A stretch of 20,258 nt of DNA from SVKR01 sp963605115. Its GTDB lineage: Bacteria; Bacillota; Clostridia; Oscillospirales; Oscillospiraceae. Below are positions 1-6,712 of the stretch, piece after piece. The notes below the pieces were generated by a model. The model was not told the DNA's origin. It did not search any database and was given only the letters and a program-made list of their open reading frames with translations. Location of the stretch: contig CAVCTM010000031.1 in the NCBI GenBank assembly GCA_963605115.1, forward strand, positions 1-20,258, written 5' to 3'. Each line of letters starts with the position of its first letter. Position 1 is the stretch's first letter. The position numbers and the translations under genes are program-made.

Positions 1-29
1 CGAGTGGGAGTAAGAAAGAGGTCACACGC

Positions 30-305
30 ATGAAACAATGCATGGATGCGGAGAATCTGCACCGGCGGCTCAAGAAGATCATCGGGCAGGTGCAGGCCAT
101 CGACAGGATGGTGGACGAGGACGTTCCCTGCGAGGACGTTCTCTCCTTGATCAACGCCGCCAAGTCCGCGCTGAACGGCTGCGGGAAGGTCGTGCTGGAG
201 GGACACATCCGGCACTGCGTCCGCGACGGGATCGAGCATGGCGACGCGGACAAGACCATCGAGAGCTTCACCAAAGCCGTGGAGCGCTTCGCGAATATGC
301 AGTAA
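30..305 (+). CDS. csoR: CsoR/FrmR-family metal-sensing transcriptional repressor
   Basis: This 91-residue all-helical protein belongs to the DUF156 (CsoR/RcnR/FrmR) family of tetrameric, metal- or thiol-responsive DNA-binding repressors. The core is easy to recognise: LKKIIGQVQAIDRMV near residues 14-28, then CEDVL at 34-38 and GHIRHC at 58-63. Cys34, His59 and Cys63 match the Cys-His-Cys set that binds Cu(I) in CsoR, whereas RcnR has extra His ligands and FrmR lacks the second Cys. A GAGG ribosome binding site lies 8 nt before the ATG. The gene is separated by a terminator from the P1B-type ATPase at 604, whose promoter carries palindromes of the sort CsoR-family proteins bind, so it probably represses that gene. 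The family call is firm; copper as the effector is an inference from the ligand set. Confidence 0.9.
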   Translation: MKQCMDAENLHRRLKKIIGQVQAIDRMVDEDVPCEDVLSLINAAKSALNGCGKVVLEGHIRHCVRDGIEHGDADKTIESFTKAVERFANMQ

Positions 306-314
306 GGAGCATAG

Positions 315-480
315 CCCTCTCGACCGGGACCCACTTCGTTGGGCTCCCGGTCGAAAGGGATTCACTCCGCTGGAGCGCACGCCCCTTCGGGGCGCACGTT
401 CGCTCCGCGCAGAGAATTTTTCGACAGGTACACGCCCTGCCGAAAAATAATTGGACTTTATTCGCCGTTGCGACGGCGAA
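315..480. other. Cluster of four stem-loops in csoR-ATPase spacer
   Basis: The non-coding stretch after csoR is almost entirely inverted repeats. Hairpin 1 spans 315-359, pairing CCCTCTCGACCGGGACCCA with its near-perfect complement and one bulged base. Hairpin 2 has an outer stem of GGAGCG (372-377) with CGCTCC (401-406) and an inner stem of GCCCC (381-385) with GGGGC (389-393). Hairpin 3 spans 416-448, pairing ATTTTTCG-ACAGG with CCTGC-CGAAAAAT. Hairpin 4 pairs TTCGCCGT (461-468) with ACGGCGAA (473-480). None is followed directly by a long T-run. Open frames crossing the region look like chance. Its function is unknown; RNA decay control, a dispersed palindromic repeat, or remnants of terminators are all possible. 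Confidence 0.6.
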
Positions 481-505
481 CTCTGCGAGGCTTTTTTACA
501 ATATG

Positions 506-536
506 AAAAAGTCAGCCCTGCCGGGCTGACTTTTTT
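506..536. terminator. Rho-independent terminator after csoR
   Basis: A 13-bp perfect stem pairs AAAAAGTCAGCCC (506-518) with GGGCTGACTTTTT (523-535) around a TGCC loop and is followed by T residues. The A-run on the other side makes it potentially bidirectional. It separates csoR transcription from the ATPase promoter, which begins two bases later. Confidence 0.88.
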
Positions 537-537
537 C

Positions 538-566
538 TTGACATTTTATACCCATATGGGTATAAT
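538..566 (+). promoter_or_regulatory. Consensus sigma-A promoter of the metal ATPase gene
   Basis: TTGACA at 538-543 and TATAAT at 561-566 are separated by exactly 17 bp, a perfect housekeeping promoter. Such a strong promoter before an efflux pump would normally need a repressor, and the operator palindrome at 546-565 fills its spacer and overlaps the -10 box. Confidence 0.9.
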
Positions 567-588
567 GCATGCATACCCCATAGGGTAT
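546..588. promoter_or_regulatory. Double CsoR-type operator
   Basis: Two similar palindromes are centred 25 bp apart. The first (546-565, TTATACCCATATGGGTATAA) is a perfect 20-bp palindrome covering the promoter spacer and most of the -10 box. The second (573-588, ATACCCCATAGGGTAT) has one mismatched pair and lies in the early transcribed region. The pattern of A/T-rich ends flanking CCC...GGG with GTAT/ATAC arms resembles known operators of CsoR/CstR/FrmR proteins. Binding by the csoR product at 30-305 is inferred. Confidence 0.75.
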
Positions 589-603
589 ATGAGGCATCGT
601 TCC

Positions 604-2475
604 ATGAAGCGTTTTATGAAAAAACTGGAGCGGCTGCTGGCGCTCGGCGGGACGCGGAAGGACATCATCCTGCTCGCGCTCTCCGGCGCCGCGGTCCTTT
701 GCAGCCTGCTGAAGCTGCGCCCGTTCCCCTTCGATATGGCGTGGATCGCCGTGGTCCTCTGCGGGCTGCCGATCATTTTGGAGGCGGTCATCGGGCTCGT
801 CACCGCCTTTGACATCAAGGCGGACGTGCTCGTCTCGCTGGCGCTCATCGCGTCGGTCTGCATCGGCGAGATCTTCGCCGCGGGCGAGGTCGCGTTCATC
901 ATGCAGCTCGGCGGGCTGCTGGAGGAGCTGACCGTGGCGCGGGCGCGCGCCGGCATCGAAAAGCTGGTGCATCTGACTCCGCAGACGGCGCGGGTGCTGC
1001 GCGGCGGCGGCGAGGAGATCATCCCCGCGGAGCGCGTCCGGGTCGGGGACCGCATCCGCGTGCTCCCCGGCGAGAGCGTCCCCGTGGACGGGGTCATCGT
1101 CTCCGGCAGAACCTCCATCGATCAGGCGGTGATGACCGGCGAATCCCTCCCGGTGGACAAGGCGCCGGGCGACAGCGTGTCCAGCGGCACGGTCAACCAG
1201 TTCGGCGCGTTCGAGATGGAGGCGACGCGGGTCGGCGAGGACAGCTCCATCCAGCGGATGATCCGGCTGGTGCAGTCGGCGGACGCGGGAAAGGCGAAGA
1301 TCGTGGGGATCGCGGACCGCTGGGCAACGTGGATCGTGGGGGTCGCCCTCTCCGCCGCGGCGCTGACGTGGATCCTCTCCGGCGAGATCATCCGCGCCGT
1401 GACGATCCTCGTCGTGTTCTGCCCCTGCGCGCTCGTGCTGGCGACGCCGACGGCGATCATGGCGGCGATCGGCAACGCGGCGAAGCACGGCTTTCTCGTC
1501 CGGGAGGGCGACGCGCTGGAGCGGCTCGCAGGGGTCCGGGTCATCGCCTTCGACAAGACCGGCACGCTGACTTACGGGACCCCGGAGGTCGTCGCGGTAT
1601 GCCCTGCGCCGGGCGCGCCCGACGCGGACGAGCTCTGTCGGCTGACGGCGGGCGCGGAGGGGCTTTCCGAGCACCCGCTCGGCAAAGCCATCGTGCGCCG
1701 CTGCCGGAAAAGCGGCGCCGAGCCCGCGCCCGCGTCCGACTTTGAAATGATCCCCGGCAGGGGCGTGCGCGCGGCGGTCGAGGGCAGGGTCCTCCTCGCG
1801 GGCAATCCGGTGCTGCTGCGGGAGCACGGCGTGAGCTTTTCGCCGCCGTCGGAAGCCGCGGCGTATATCAGCCGGGGCTGCACCCTGACCTACGCGGCGG
1901 TCGACGGCGCTTACGCGGGCTTTCTCGCGCTCTCCGACACGCTGCGCGGGGAGAGCGCCGCGACCATCGCCGCCCTGTCCGGGCTCGGCGTGCAGCCCGT
2001 GCTGCTCACCGGCGACCACGAAAGCGCCGCGGGGACCATCGCGGAGGCGCTGGGCATCCGGGAGGTCCGGGCGGGCTGTCTGCCGGAGGACAAGCTGAGA
2101 TACATCGGCGAATACCAGAGCCGGTCGATGCCGGTCTGCATGATCGGCGACGGCGTGAACGACGCCCCGGCGCTCCGGAAGGCGGACGTCGGCATCGCCA
2201 TGGGCGGCGTCGGCAGCGACATCGCCGTGGACGCGGCGGACATCGCGCTCGTTGACGACGAGGTGAAGGAGCTGCCCCATCTGCTGGCGCTCTCGAAGCG
2301 CATGATGTGCGCCATCCGGCTCAACATGACGTTCTCGATGACGCTGAACTTCATCGCCATCGCGCTCGCGATCATCGGAACGCTGGACCCGGTCGTCGGC
2401 GCGCTGGTCCACAACGCGGGCTCCGTGCTCGTCATCACCAATTCGGCACTTTTATTAAAATGGAGGAAAAAATAA
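604..2475 (+). CDS. P1B-type heavy-metal-translocating ATPase
   Basis: A 623-residue membrane pump that exports a transition metal at the expense of ATP. Visible motifs are TGES at 178-181 (actuator domain), CPC at 273-275 (metal path, membrane helix 6), DKTGTLT with the phosphorylated Asp317, SEHPLG with His357 (P1B ATP-binding His-Pro), and GDGVND near 515-520. About eight membrane helices fit P1B topology. There is no N-terminal heavy-metal-associated domain. The last helix carries HNAGS (His603) instead of the MxxSS expected in Cu(I) CopA pumps, and helix 7 lacks the usual YN pair, so the metal is uncertain. I chose ATG 604, with GAGG nine bases upstream; an in-frame ATG at 451 lies upstream of the promoter and cannot be the start, while ATG 589 and 616 are poorer alternatives. 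Likely regulated by CsoR. Confidence 0.92.
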   Translation: MKRFMKKLERLLALGGTRKDIILLALSGAAVLCSLLKLRPFPFDMAWIAVVLCGLPIILEAVIGLVTAFDIKADVLVSLALIASVCIGEIFAAGEVAFIMQLGGLLEELTVARARAGIEKLVHLTPQTARVLRGGGEEIIPAERVRVGDRIRVLPGESVPVDGVIVSGRTSIDQAVMTGESLPVDKAPGDSVSSGTVNQFGAFEMEATRVGEDSSIQRMIRLVQSADAGKAKIVGIADRWATWIVGVALSAAALTWILSGEIIRAVTILVVFCPCALVLATPTAIMAAIGNAAKHGFLVREGDALERLAGVRVIAFDKTGTLTYGTPEVVAVCPAPGAPDADELCRLTAGAEGLSEHPLGKAIVRRCRKSGAEPAPASDFEMIPGRGVRAAVEGRVLLAGNPVLLREHGVSFSPPSEAAAYISRGCTLTYAAVDGAYAGFLALSDTLRGESAATIAALSGLGVQPVLLTGDHESAAGTIAEALGIREVRAGCLPEDKLRYIGEYQSRSMPVCMIGDGVNDAPALRKADVGIAMGGVGSDIAVDAADIALVDDEVKELPHLLALSKRMMCAIRLNMTFSMTLNFIAIALAIIGTLDPVVGALVHNAGSVLVITNSALLLKWRKK

Positions 2476-2646
2476 ATGGCTGTCAAGATCATCGGACTCA
2501 TCATCGGGCTTTGCGTCCTCGGCGCGGGGCTCTACTATCTCTCGAAGGAGAAGCACGACCCGGAATCGAAGAAGATCTATACCGTCGTCAGCATCGCCGG
2601 CGGCGCGGTCGCCGCCGTATGCGCGGCGCTGCTGATCTTTGCGTAA
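2476..2646 (+). CDS. Small two-helix membrane protein, translationally coupled
   Basis: This 56-residue frame starts with an ATG immediately after the ATPase stop codon. GGAGG, 9 nt upstream, lies inside the last ATPase codons. The product begins MAVKIIGLIIGLCVLGAGLY (helix 1), has a charged middle rich in Lys, Glu and Asp (SKEKHDPESKK), and ends with a second hydrophobic helix rich in Gly, Ala and Val. A strong terminator follows 14 bases after the stop, so it is the last gene of the metal operon. I do not recognise the family. Coupling suggests an accessory subunit or stabiliser of the pump, as known for other small membrane proteins beside transporters, but this is inference. Confidence 0.7.
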   Translation: MAVKIIGLIIGLCVLGAGLYYLSKEKHDPESKKIYTVVSIAGGAVAAVCAALLIFA

Positions 2647-2660
2647 GAAAAGTCCAACCG

Positions 2661-2691
2661 GGGAGCCCGCCGTCGGCGGGCTCCCTTTTTT
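2661..2691 (+). terminator. Rho-independent terminator of the metal ATPase operon
   Basis: A perfect 11-bp stem, GGGAGCCCGCC (2661-2671) with GGCGGGCTCCC (2675-2685), has a GTC loop and is followed by six T residues. Confidence 0.93.
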
Positions 2692-2692
2692 C

Positions 2693-2754
2693 GGTCAAAA
2701 CCGGCGGAGTGTTACATTTTGCCACACTCCCCCCGGCTTTGACCGTGTTTTTTT
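2693..2754 (+). terminator. Long imperfect stem-loop with T-run, possible second terminator
   Basis: GGTCAAAACCGGCGGAGTGT (2693-2712) pairs with ACACTCCCCCCGGCTTTGACC (in 2724-2744), giving a stem of about 18 pairs with a few interruptions around a short A/T-rich loop. After CGTG/GTG a run of seven T residues follows (2748-2754). It could be a back-up terminator for the ATPase operon or a 5' leader element for the gene at 2816. Confidence 0.5.
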
Positions 2755-2815
2755 CGCGGCGGCGGGCTATACTTGGATTTGTAAGAAGGAAAAGAAAAGA
2801 GGCTGTTTGGACAAA

Positions 2816-3367
2816 ATGAAAGGTTATATCAAGGCTGCAAAATGGGGCTATATCGGAACGAGCATCGCGATCTTCGCGGTGGGGCTGGTGTTTCTGCTCT
2901 GGCCGGGGACGAGCGTGACGGTGCTCGCGCGGATCGTCGGCGCGCTGGTGCTGCTCGCCGGGATCGCGAAGGTGTTCGGATATTTCTCCAATGATCTCTA
3001 CCACATCGCATTTCAGTTCGACTTTGCCCTCGGCATTTTAGACGCCGCGCTCGGCGCGCTGATTCTGATCTTCCCGAACTGGTTCGCGGGCTACCTCGCG
3101 GTGTGTCTCGCGCTCTTTGTCATCGTGGACGGCGTTGTGACGGTGCAGAACGCCATCGAAGCCCATCGCTTCGGCATCGGCAAATGGTGGCTGCTGCTCC
3201 TCTGCGGCATTCTGGCGGTCGCGATCGGCGTTGCGGCGCTGCTCCGCCCGCTGACGACGAGCGAGCTGATGATGCGTCTGACCGGCATCGCCCTGATGCT
3301 CGACGGCATCCAGAACATCGCCGTCGCAGTCGTCACGGTCAAGCGCTTCAAGGGCATGATGGAATAA
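2816..3367 (+). CDS. DUF308/HdeD-like membrane protein
   Basis: A 183-residue, very hydrophobic protein with about six membrane helices arranged as three hairpin-like pairs, for example near residues 14-32, 36-55, 68-88, 92-112, 125-145 and 155-172. Length and layout fit the DUF308 family that includes HdeD, whose E. coli member is linked to acid stress; the precise role in Clostridia is not known. I chose ATG 2816; the open frame extends upstream, but only through the two stem-loops. GAGG lies 13 nt before the ATG, which is rather far, and a TTG at 2807 is a possible alternative. A TATACT -10 candidate lies at 2768-2773 without a convincing -35 box. The gene at 3402 follows after 34 bp and is probably co-transcribed. 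Confidence 0.8.
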   Translation: MKGYIKAAKWGYIGTSIAIFAVGLVFLLWPGTSVTVLARIVGALVLLAGIAKVFGYFSNDLYHIAFQFDFALGILDAALGALILIFPNWFAGYLAVCLALFVIVDGVVTVQNAIEAHRFGIGKWWLLLLCGILAVAIGVAALLRPLTTSELMMRLTGIALMLDGIQNIAVAVVTVKRFKGMME

Positions 3368-3401
3368 AAAATATATTTTCAGAAAGGACCGGCAATTTAT
3401 T

Positions 3402-4025
3402 ATGGAAAACATCATTATGGCAGTGTTCCCGGTGGAGAGCGAGGCGTATCAGGCGTTCTCCGAGCTGAAGCGCGACAGCTTCGGCAGCAGCTTCCTCGTG
3501 GGGCAGGCGGCGCTCGTGAAAAAAGAGGGCGCATCGCTGCGCGTGTGTGAGAGCTTTGATTCCGGTCTGGAGACGGCAGACGACACCTGGTCCGGCACGC
3601 TCATCGGCTCCATCGTCGGCATTCTGGGCGGTCCGATCGGCGTTCTGCTCGGCGCGGGGCTCGGCGGTCTGACCGGCGCGGCGATCGACGCGGCGGACAT
3701 CTCCCGCAACGGCTCCCTGCTCGAAAAAGCAGCCGCCAACCTCTCCGACGGCACCGTCGCGATCCTCGCGCTCACGCAGGAGGACGGCACGATGGCGATG
3801 GACAGCAAGTTTATGAAATATAACGCCGACATCCAGCGCTTTGACGCGGCGGAGGTGCAGGCGGAGCTCGACGCGGCGCGGAAGGCGCAGCGCGAGATGG
3901 AGAAGCAGACCCGTGCGGCGCTGCGGCAGGAAAAAGCCGAGGCGGGCAAGGCAAAATATAACGAGATCAAGACCAGGATCTCCGGCGACTTCGAGGCGCT
4001 GAAAGCCAAGGTCGGCAAAAAGTAA
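3402..4025 (+). CDS. DUF1269-like glycine-zipper protein
   Basis: A 207-residue protein in three parts. Residues 1-60 form an alpha/beta segment beginning MENIIMAVFPVESEAYQAF. Residues 63-95 are a glycine-rich hydrophobic stretch (LIGSIVGILGGPIGVLLGAG) of the glycine-zipper type. Residues 150-207 are highly charged and probably a coiled coil (ELDAARKAQREMEKQTRAAL). This arrangement fits DUF1269 proteins, which are thought to be membrane-associated or stress-related, with no established biochemical function. AGAAAGGA lies 13 nt before the ATG. It sits between the HdeD-like gene and a strong terminator, so the two form a small envelope or stress operon. The family assignment is by pattern and not certain. 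Confidence 0.75.
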   Translation: MENIIMAVFPVESEAYQAFSELKRDSFGSSFLVGQAALVKKEGASLRVCESFDSGLETADDTWSGTLIGSIVGILGGPIGVLLGAGLGGLTGAAIDAADISRNGSLLEKAAANLSDGTVAILALTQEDGTMAMDSKFMKYNADIQRFDAAEVQAELDAARKAQREMEKQTRAALRQEKAEAGKAKYNEIKTRISGDFEALKAKVGKK

Positions 4026-4054
4026 AATTTCAAGATCCCCCCACCCGAAATGCG

Positions 4055-4089
4055 GCGGTCGCGGTTCCGGCCGTGACCGCCCTTTTTTT
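4055..4089 (+). terminator. Rho-independent terminator after the DUF1269-like gene
   Basis: GCGGTCGCGG (4055-4064) pairs with CCGTGACCGC (4071-4080) including one G-T pair, followed by CC and seven T residues. No clear promoter is visible between it and the fakB start, so the lipid operon may depend on a weak or non-consensus promoter, or on read-through. Confidence 0.85.
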
Positions 4090-4144
4090 ACGCTTTTTTG
4101 CGTCGAAATTCCACGAAAAGCAGATAGAAAGGCTGAAAAAAACT

Positions 4145-5044
4145 GTGAGAAAAGTACAAATCCTGACAGATTCCTGCTCCGATATGGACGGAGAGCTCCT
4201 CGCGCGCTATAATATTGATTATGTCAAAATGAACACCGTTCTCGACGGCAAGACCACCCCCGCCTCGCTGACTTGGGACTATTATTCGCCGAAGTCGCTC
4301 TACGACACGCTCCGCGCCGGGCAGCGCGTCACGACGACGCAGGTGCCGGTCGAGGAGTTCCAGCGCGCGTTCCGCAGGTATCTTTCCGAAGGCTGCGACA
4401 TCGTTTATGTCGGCTGCTCGCTCAAGCAGTCCGGCTCCGTCAACACCGGCAAGGTCGTGGCGGACCGGCTGAAGGAGGAATTTCCCGACGGCGAGATTTA
4501 CTGCATCGACTCCCTGCGCTCGTGCATGGGCGAGGGGATGCTCGCCATCTATGCCGCCGAGCGCGCCGCGGAGGGGCTCCCCGCCGCCTCCGTCGCCGCC
4601 GCCGTGGAAGCCGCGCGCAACCGCGTCAACCAGTTCTGCACGGTCCACACGCTCGACTATCTCCGCCGCGCCGGGCGCGTGAAGGGCTCCGCCGCGTTTT
4701 TCGGCAACCTCATGGGCGTGAAGCCCATCCTCATCTGCGACGCCGACGGCGAGCAGACCCCGCTGAAAAAGGTGAAGGGCCGCGAAGCCTCCCTGCGCGA
4801 GATCGTCGCGCGGATGAAGGAGGTCATCGGTCCCGCGGAGCAGACGATCTATCTTGTCCACGCCGACTGCCCCGCCGAGGAGCTCGACACCGTGACGGCA
4901 CTGCTGCGTCAGGAGCTGCCGCTGTCGACGGTCCGCACCGGCTACATCGGTCCTATCATCGGTGCCTCCGTCGGACCGGACGCCATCGCGCTCTACGCAT
5001 GGGGCAAAGAGGTCACTTACCGCGTGAAGGAGACGATGCGGTGA
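4145..5044 (+). CDS. fakB: DegV/FakB-family fatty-acid-binding protein
   Basis: A 299-residue DegV-family protein. FakB members hold a single fatty acid in a buried pocket and present its carboxylate to the kinase FakA. Family landmarks are VQILTDSCSDM at the N-terminus, TTTQV at 63-67, and TLDYLRRAGRVKGSAAFFGN followed by LMGVKPIL. The near-C-terminal motif reads IGPIIGASVGPDA, with Ser275 where well-studied FakB proteins have a His that touches the carboxylate. I chose GTG 4145, preceded by AGAAAGG at 12 nt; an in-frame GTG at 4073 lies inside the terminator. The stop overlaps the fakA start by 4 bp, and this adjacency strongly supports a FakB role rather than an orphan DegV. Bound lipid type cannot be read from the sequence. 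Confidence 0.88.
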   Translation: MRKVQILTDSCSDMDGELLARYNIDYVKMNTVLDGKTTPASLTWDYYSPKSLYDTLRAGQRVTTTQVPVEEFQRAFRRYLSEGCDIVYVGCSLKQSGSVNTGKVVADRLKEEFPDGEIYCIDSLRSCMGEGMLAIYAAERAAEGLPAASVAAAVEAARNRVNQFCTVHTLDYLRRAGRVKGSAAFFGNLMGVKPILICDADGEQTPLKKVKGREASLREIVARMKEVIGPAEQTIYLVHADCPAEELDTVTALLRQELPLSTVRTGYIGPIIGASVGPDAIALYAWGKEVTYRVKETMR

Positions 5045-6690
5045 GCGGCGCAGCGAAGCTGGACGGCTTTTTGCTGGCGGAGCTGGTCCGCGGCGGCGCG
5101 GACAATCTCTCCGCCAACGCGGAGACCGTGAACGAGCTCAACGTCTTCCCCATCCCGGACGGCGACACGGGCGACAATATGCTGCTCACGATGCAGGGCG
5201 GCGTCCGCGCCGCCGGTGCGGGCGAGGCGGATCTCGCCGCGGTGTCCCGCCGCATCGCGCAGGGCATGCTGCTCGGCGCGCGCGGCAACTCCGGCGTCAT
5301 TTTGTCCCAGTTCTGCGAGGGTCTCGCCGCCGGCTTCGGCGGCAGGGTGAGCGCGGACGCGGACGCCATCAAAGCGGCGCTGCGCTCCGGCGTGAAATAC
5401 GCCTACGCCGCCGTGGTGGAGCCGACGGAGGGCACGATCCTGACCGTCATGCGCGACGCAGCGGAGTATGCCTGCACCCGCGGGAGCGAGACGCCCGGCG
5501 AGCTGCTCGACGACTTTATCGACGAGGCGCGCCGCGCCCTCGCGCGGACGCCGGAGCAGCTGGACGTATTGAAGCGCGCGGGCGTCGTCGATTCCGGCGG
5601 CGCGGGACTGCTCTGCATCGCGGAGGGCGTCCGCCGCGCTTACCGCGGCGAGCCTGCCGCAGCTGCGGCGCAGCAGACGCCGCCGGACCGCGCCGGGATC
5701 GACTACAGCTTATTTGACGAAAACAGCGTGATGCGCTACGGCTACTGCACGGAGCTGCTGCTCCGTCTCCAGCGCGCCAAGTGCGATATCGACGCTTTTT
5801 CCATAGACGCGCTCATCGCGTTTTTGCAGAGCATCGGCTCCTCCGTCGTCGCGTTCCGCAGCGGCACGATGGTGAAGGTCCACGTCCACACGATGACGCC
5901 GGACCGCGTGCTGGCGCACTGCCAACAGTACGGCGAATTTCTCACCGTGAAGATCGAGAACATGACGCTGCAGCACAGCGGCACGGAGCTGCCGGACCTC
6001 CCGGCGGAGACCGCGCCCGCGCCGCGCCGCCGCTGCGGGATCGTCGCCGCCGCCTGCGGCGCGGGCGTGCAGGCGGCGCTGCGCACGCTGGGCGCGGACG
6101 CCGTGATCGACGGCGGGCAGTGCCATAACCCCTCCGCGGAGGACTTTGTCCGCGCGGCGGAGTCGGTGAACGCGGACACGGTGTTCCTGCTGCCGGACAA
6201 CGGCAACGCCGTGCTCGCCGCGCGGCAGGCGGCGGCGCTCTGCGCCGGACGGGACGTCCGGGTGCTCCCGGCGAAAAGCCTCGGCGAGGGCTGGGCGGCG
6301 CTCGCCATGTGGGACCCGGACGCGCGGGATGTCGACGCGCTCGAAAGCGCGCTCACGGAGGCGATGGAGGGCGTCCGGACGATCGAGCTCTCCCGCGCCG
6401 TGCGCGACGCGGACCTGGACGGTCTCGCCGTCCGCGCCGGGGACTGTCTCGCCGCGGAGGGCCACCGCGCGCTCGCGGCGGGGTCCGACCCCGCGGAGAC
6501 GCTGCTCGCCGCCGCGAAAACGCTCGACTGGCAGCGCCACGAGGCGGTGATCTTAGTCCGCGGCGCCGGCGGAAGCGCGGAGGAGAGCGAGCGCATCGCC
6601 GCCGCGCTGCGCACGCTGCGCCGCGGGCTGGAGGTCTACCCCGTGGACGGCGGGCAGGATATCTACAGCTATATTTTGATCGCAGAATAA
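5041..6690 (+). CDS. fakA: Fatty acid kinase catalytic subunit (DhaL-domain, YloV-like)
   Basis: A 549-residue protein matching the length of Firmicute FakA/YloV. FakA phosphorylates FakB-bound fatty acid to acyl-phosphate with ATP. The N-terminal DhaL kinase domain carries NVFPIPDGDTGDNM with Asp40 and Asp42 as likely Mg ligands (Asp45 replaces the usual Thr), GARGNSGVILSQ from 79, and DSGGAGL at 184-190. The middle domain has YGYCTE (Cys236) and HVH (His281, His283), which correspond to the zinc site described in staphylococcal FakA. The C-terminal third is DegV-like in fold. The start is GTG 5041, overlapping the fakB stop in GTGA, with AAGGAG 8 nt before it; longer frames upstream are shadows of fakB. 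Acyl-phosphate made here is the substrate of PlsY, encoded at 10908. Confidence 0.93.
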   Translation: MSGAAKLDGFLLAELVRGGADNLSANAETVNELNVFPIPDGDTGDNMLLTMQGGVRAAGAGEADLAAVSRRIAQGMLLGARGNSGVILSQFCEGLAAGFGGRVSADADAIKAALRSGVKYAYAAVVEPTEGTILTVMRDAAEYACTRGSETPGELLDDFIDEARRALARTPEQLDVLKRAGVVDSGGAGLLCIAEGVRRAYRGEPAAAAAQQTPPDRAGIDYSLFDENSVMRYGYCTELLLRLQRAKCDIDAFSIDALIAFLQSIGSSVVAFRSGTMVKVHVHTMTPDRVLAHCQQYGEFLTVKIENMTLQHSGTELPDLPAETAPAPRRRCGIVAAACGAGVQAALRTLGADAVIDGGQCHNPSAEDFVRAAESVNADTVFLLPDNGNAVLAARQAAALCAGRDVRVLPAKSLGEGWAALAMWDPDARDVDALESALTEAMEGVRTIELSRAVRDADLDGLAVRAGDCLAAEGHRALAAGSDPAETLLAAAKTLDWQRHEAVILVRGAGGSAEESERIAAALRTLRRGLEVYPVDGGQDIYSYILIAE

Positions 6691-6712
6691 AAGAAAAGGA
6701 GCATCAGCCCAA

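Noticed and set aside
1..29. Possible end of an upstream gene (TAA at 11-13)
   Set aside because: Only a few codons are available, too little to support a coding call.
315..480. CRISPR array in the hairpin-rich spacer
   Set aside because: The inverted repeats differ from each other, and there is no regular direct repeat with spacers of equal size.
451..603. N-terminal extension of the ATPase from ATG 451
   Set aside because: It would be translated through the terminator, the promoter and both operator palindromes, which lie upstream of any transcript from the ATPase promoter.
496..2412. Minus-strand open frame of 638 codons
   Set aside because: It is a shadow of the P1B ATPase gene with low-complexity Arg/Asp/His/Gln-rich translation and no family motif.
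4073..4144. N-terminal extension of fakB from GTG 4073
   Set aside because: The start lies inside the terminator stem; the DegV domain begins right after GTG 4145, which has a ribosome binding site.
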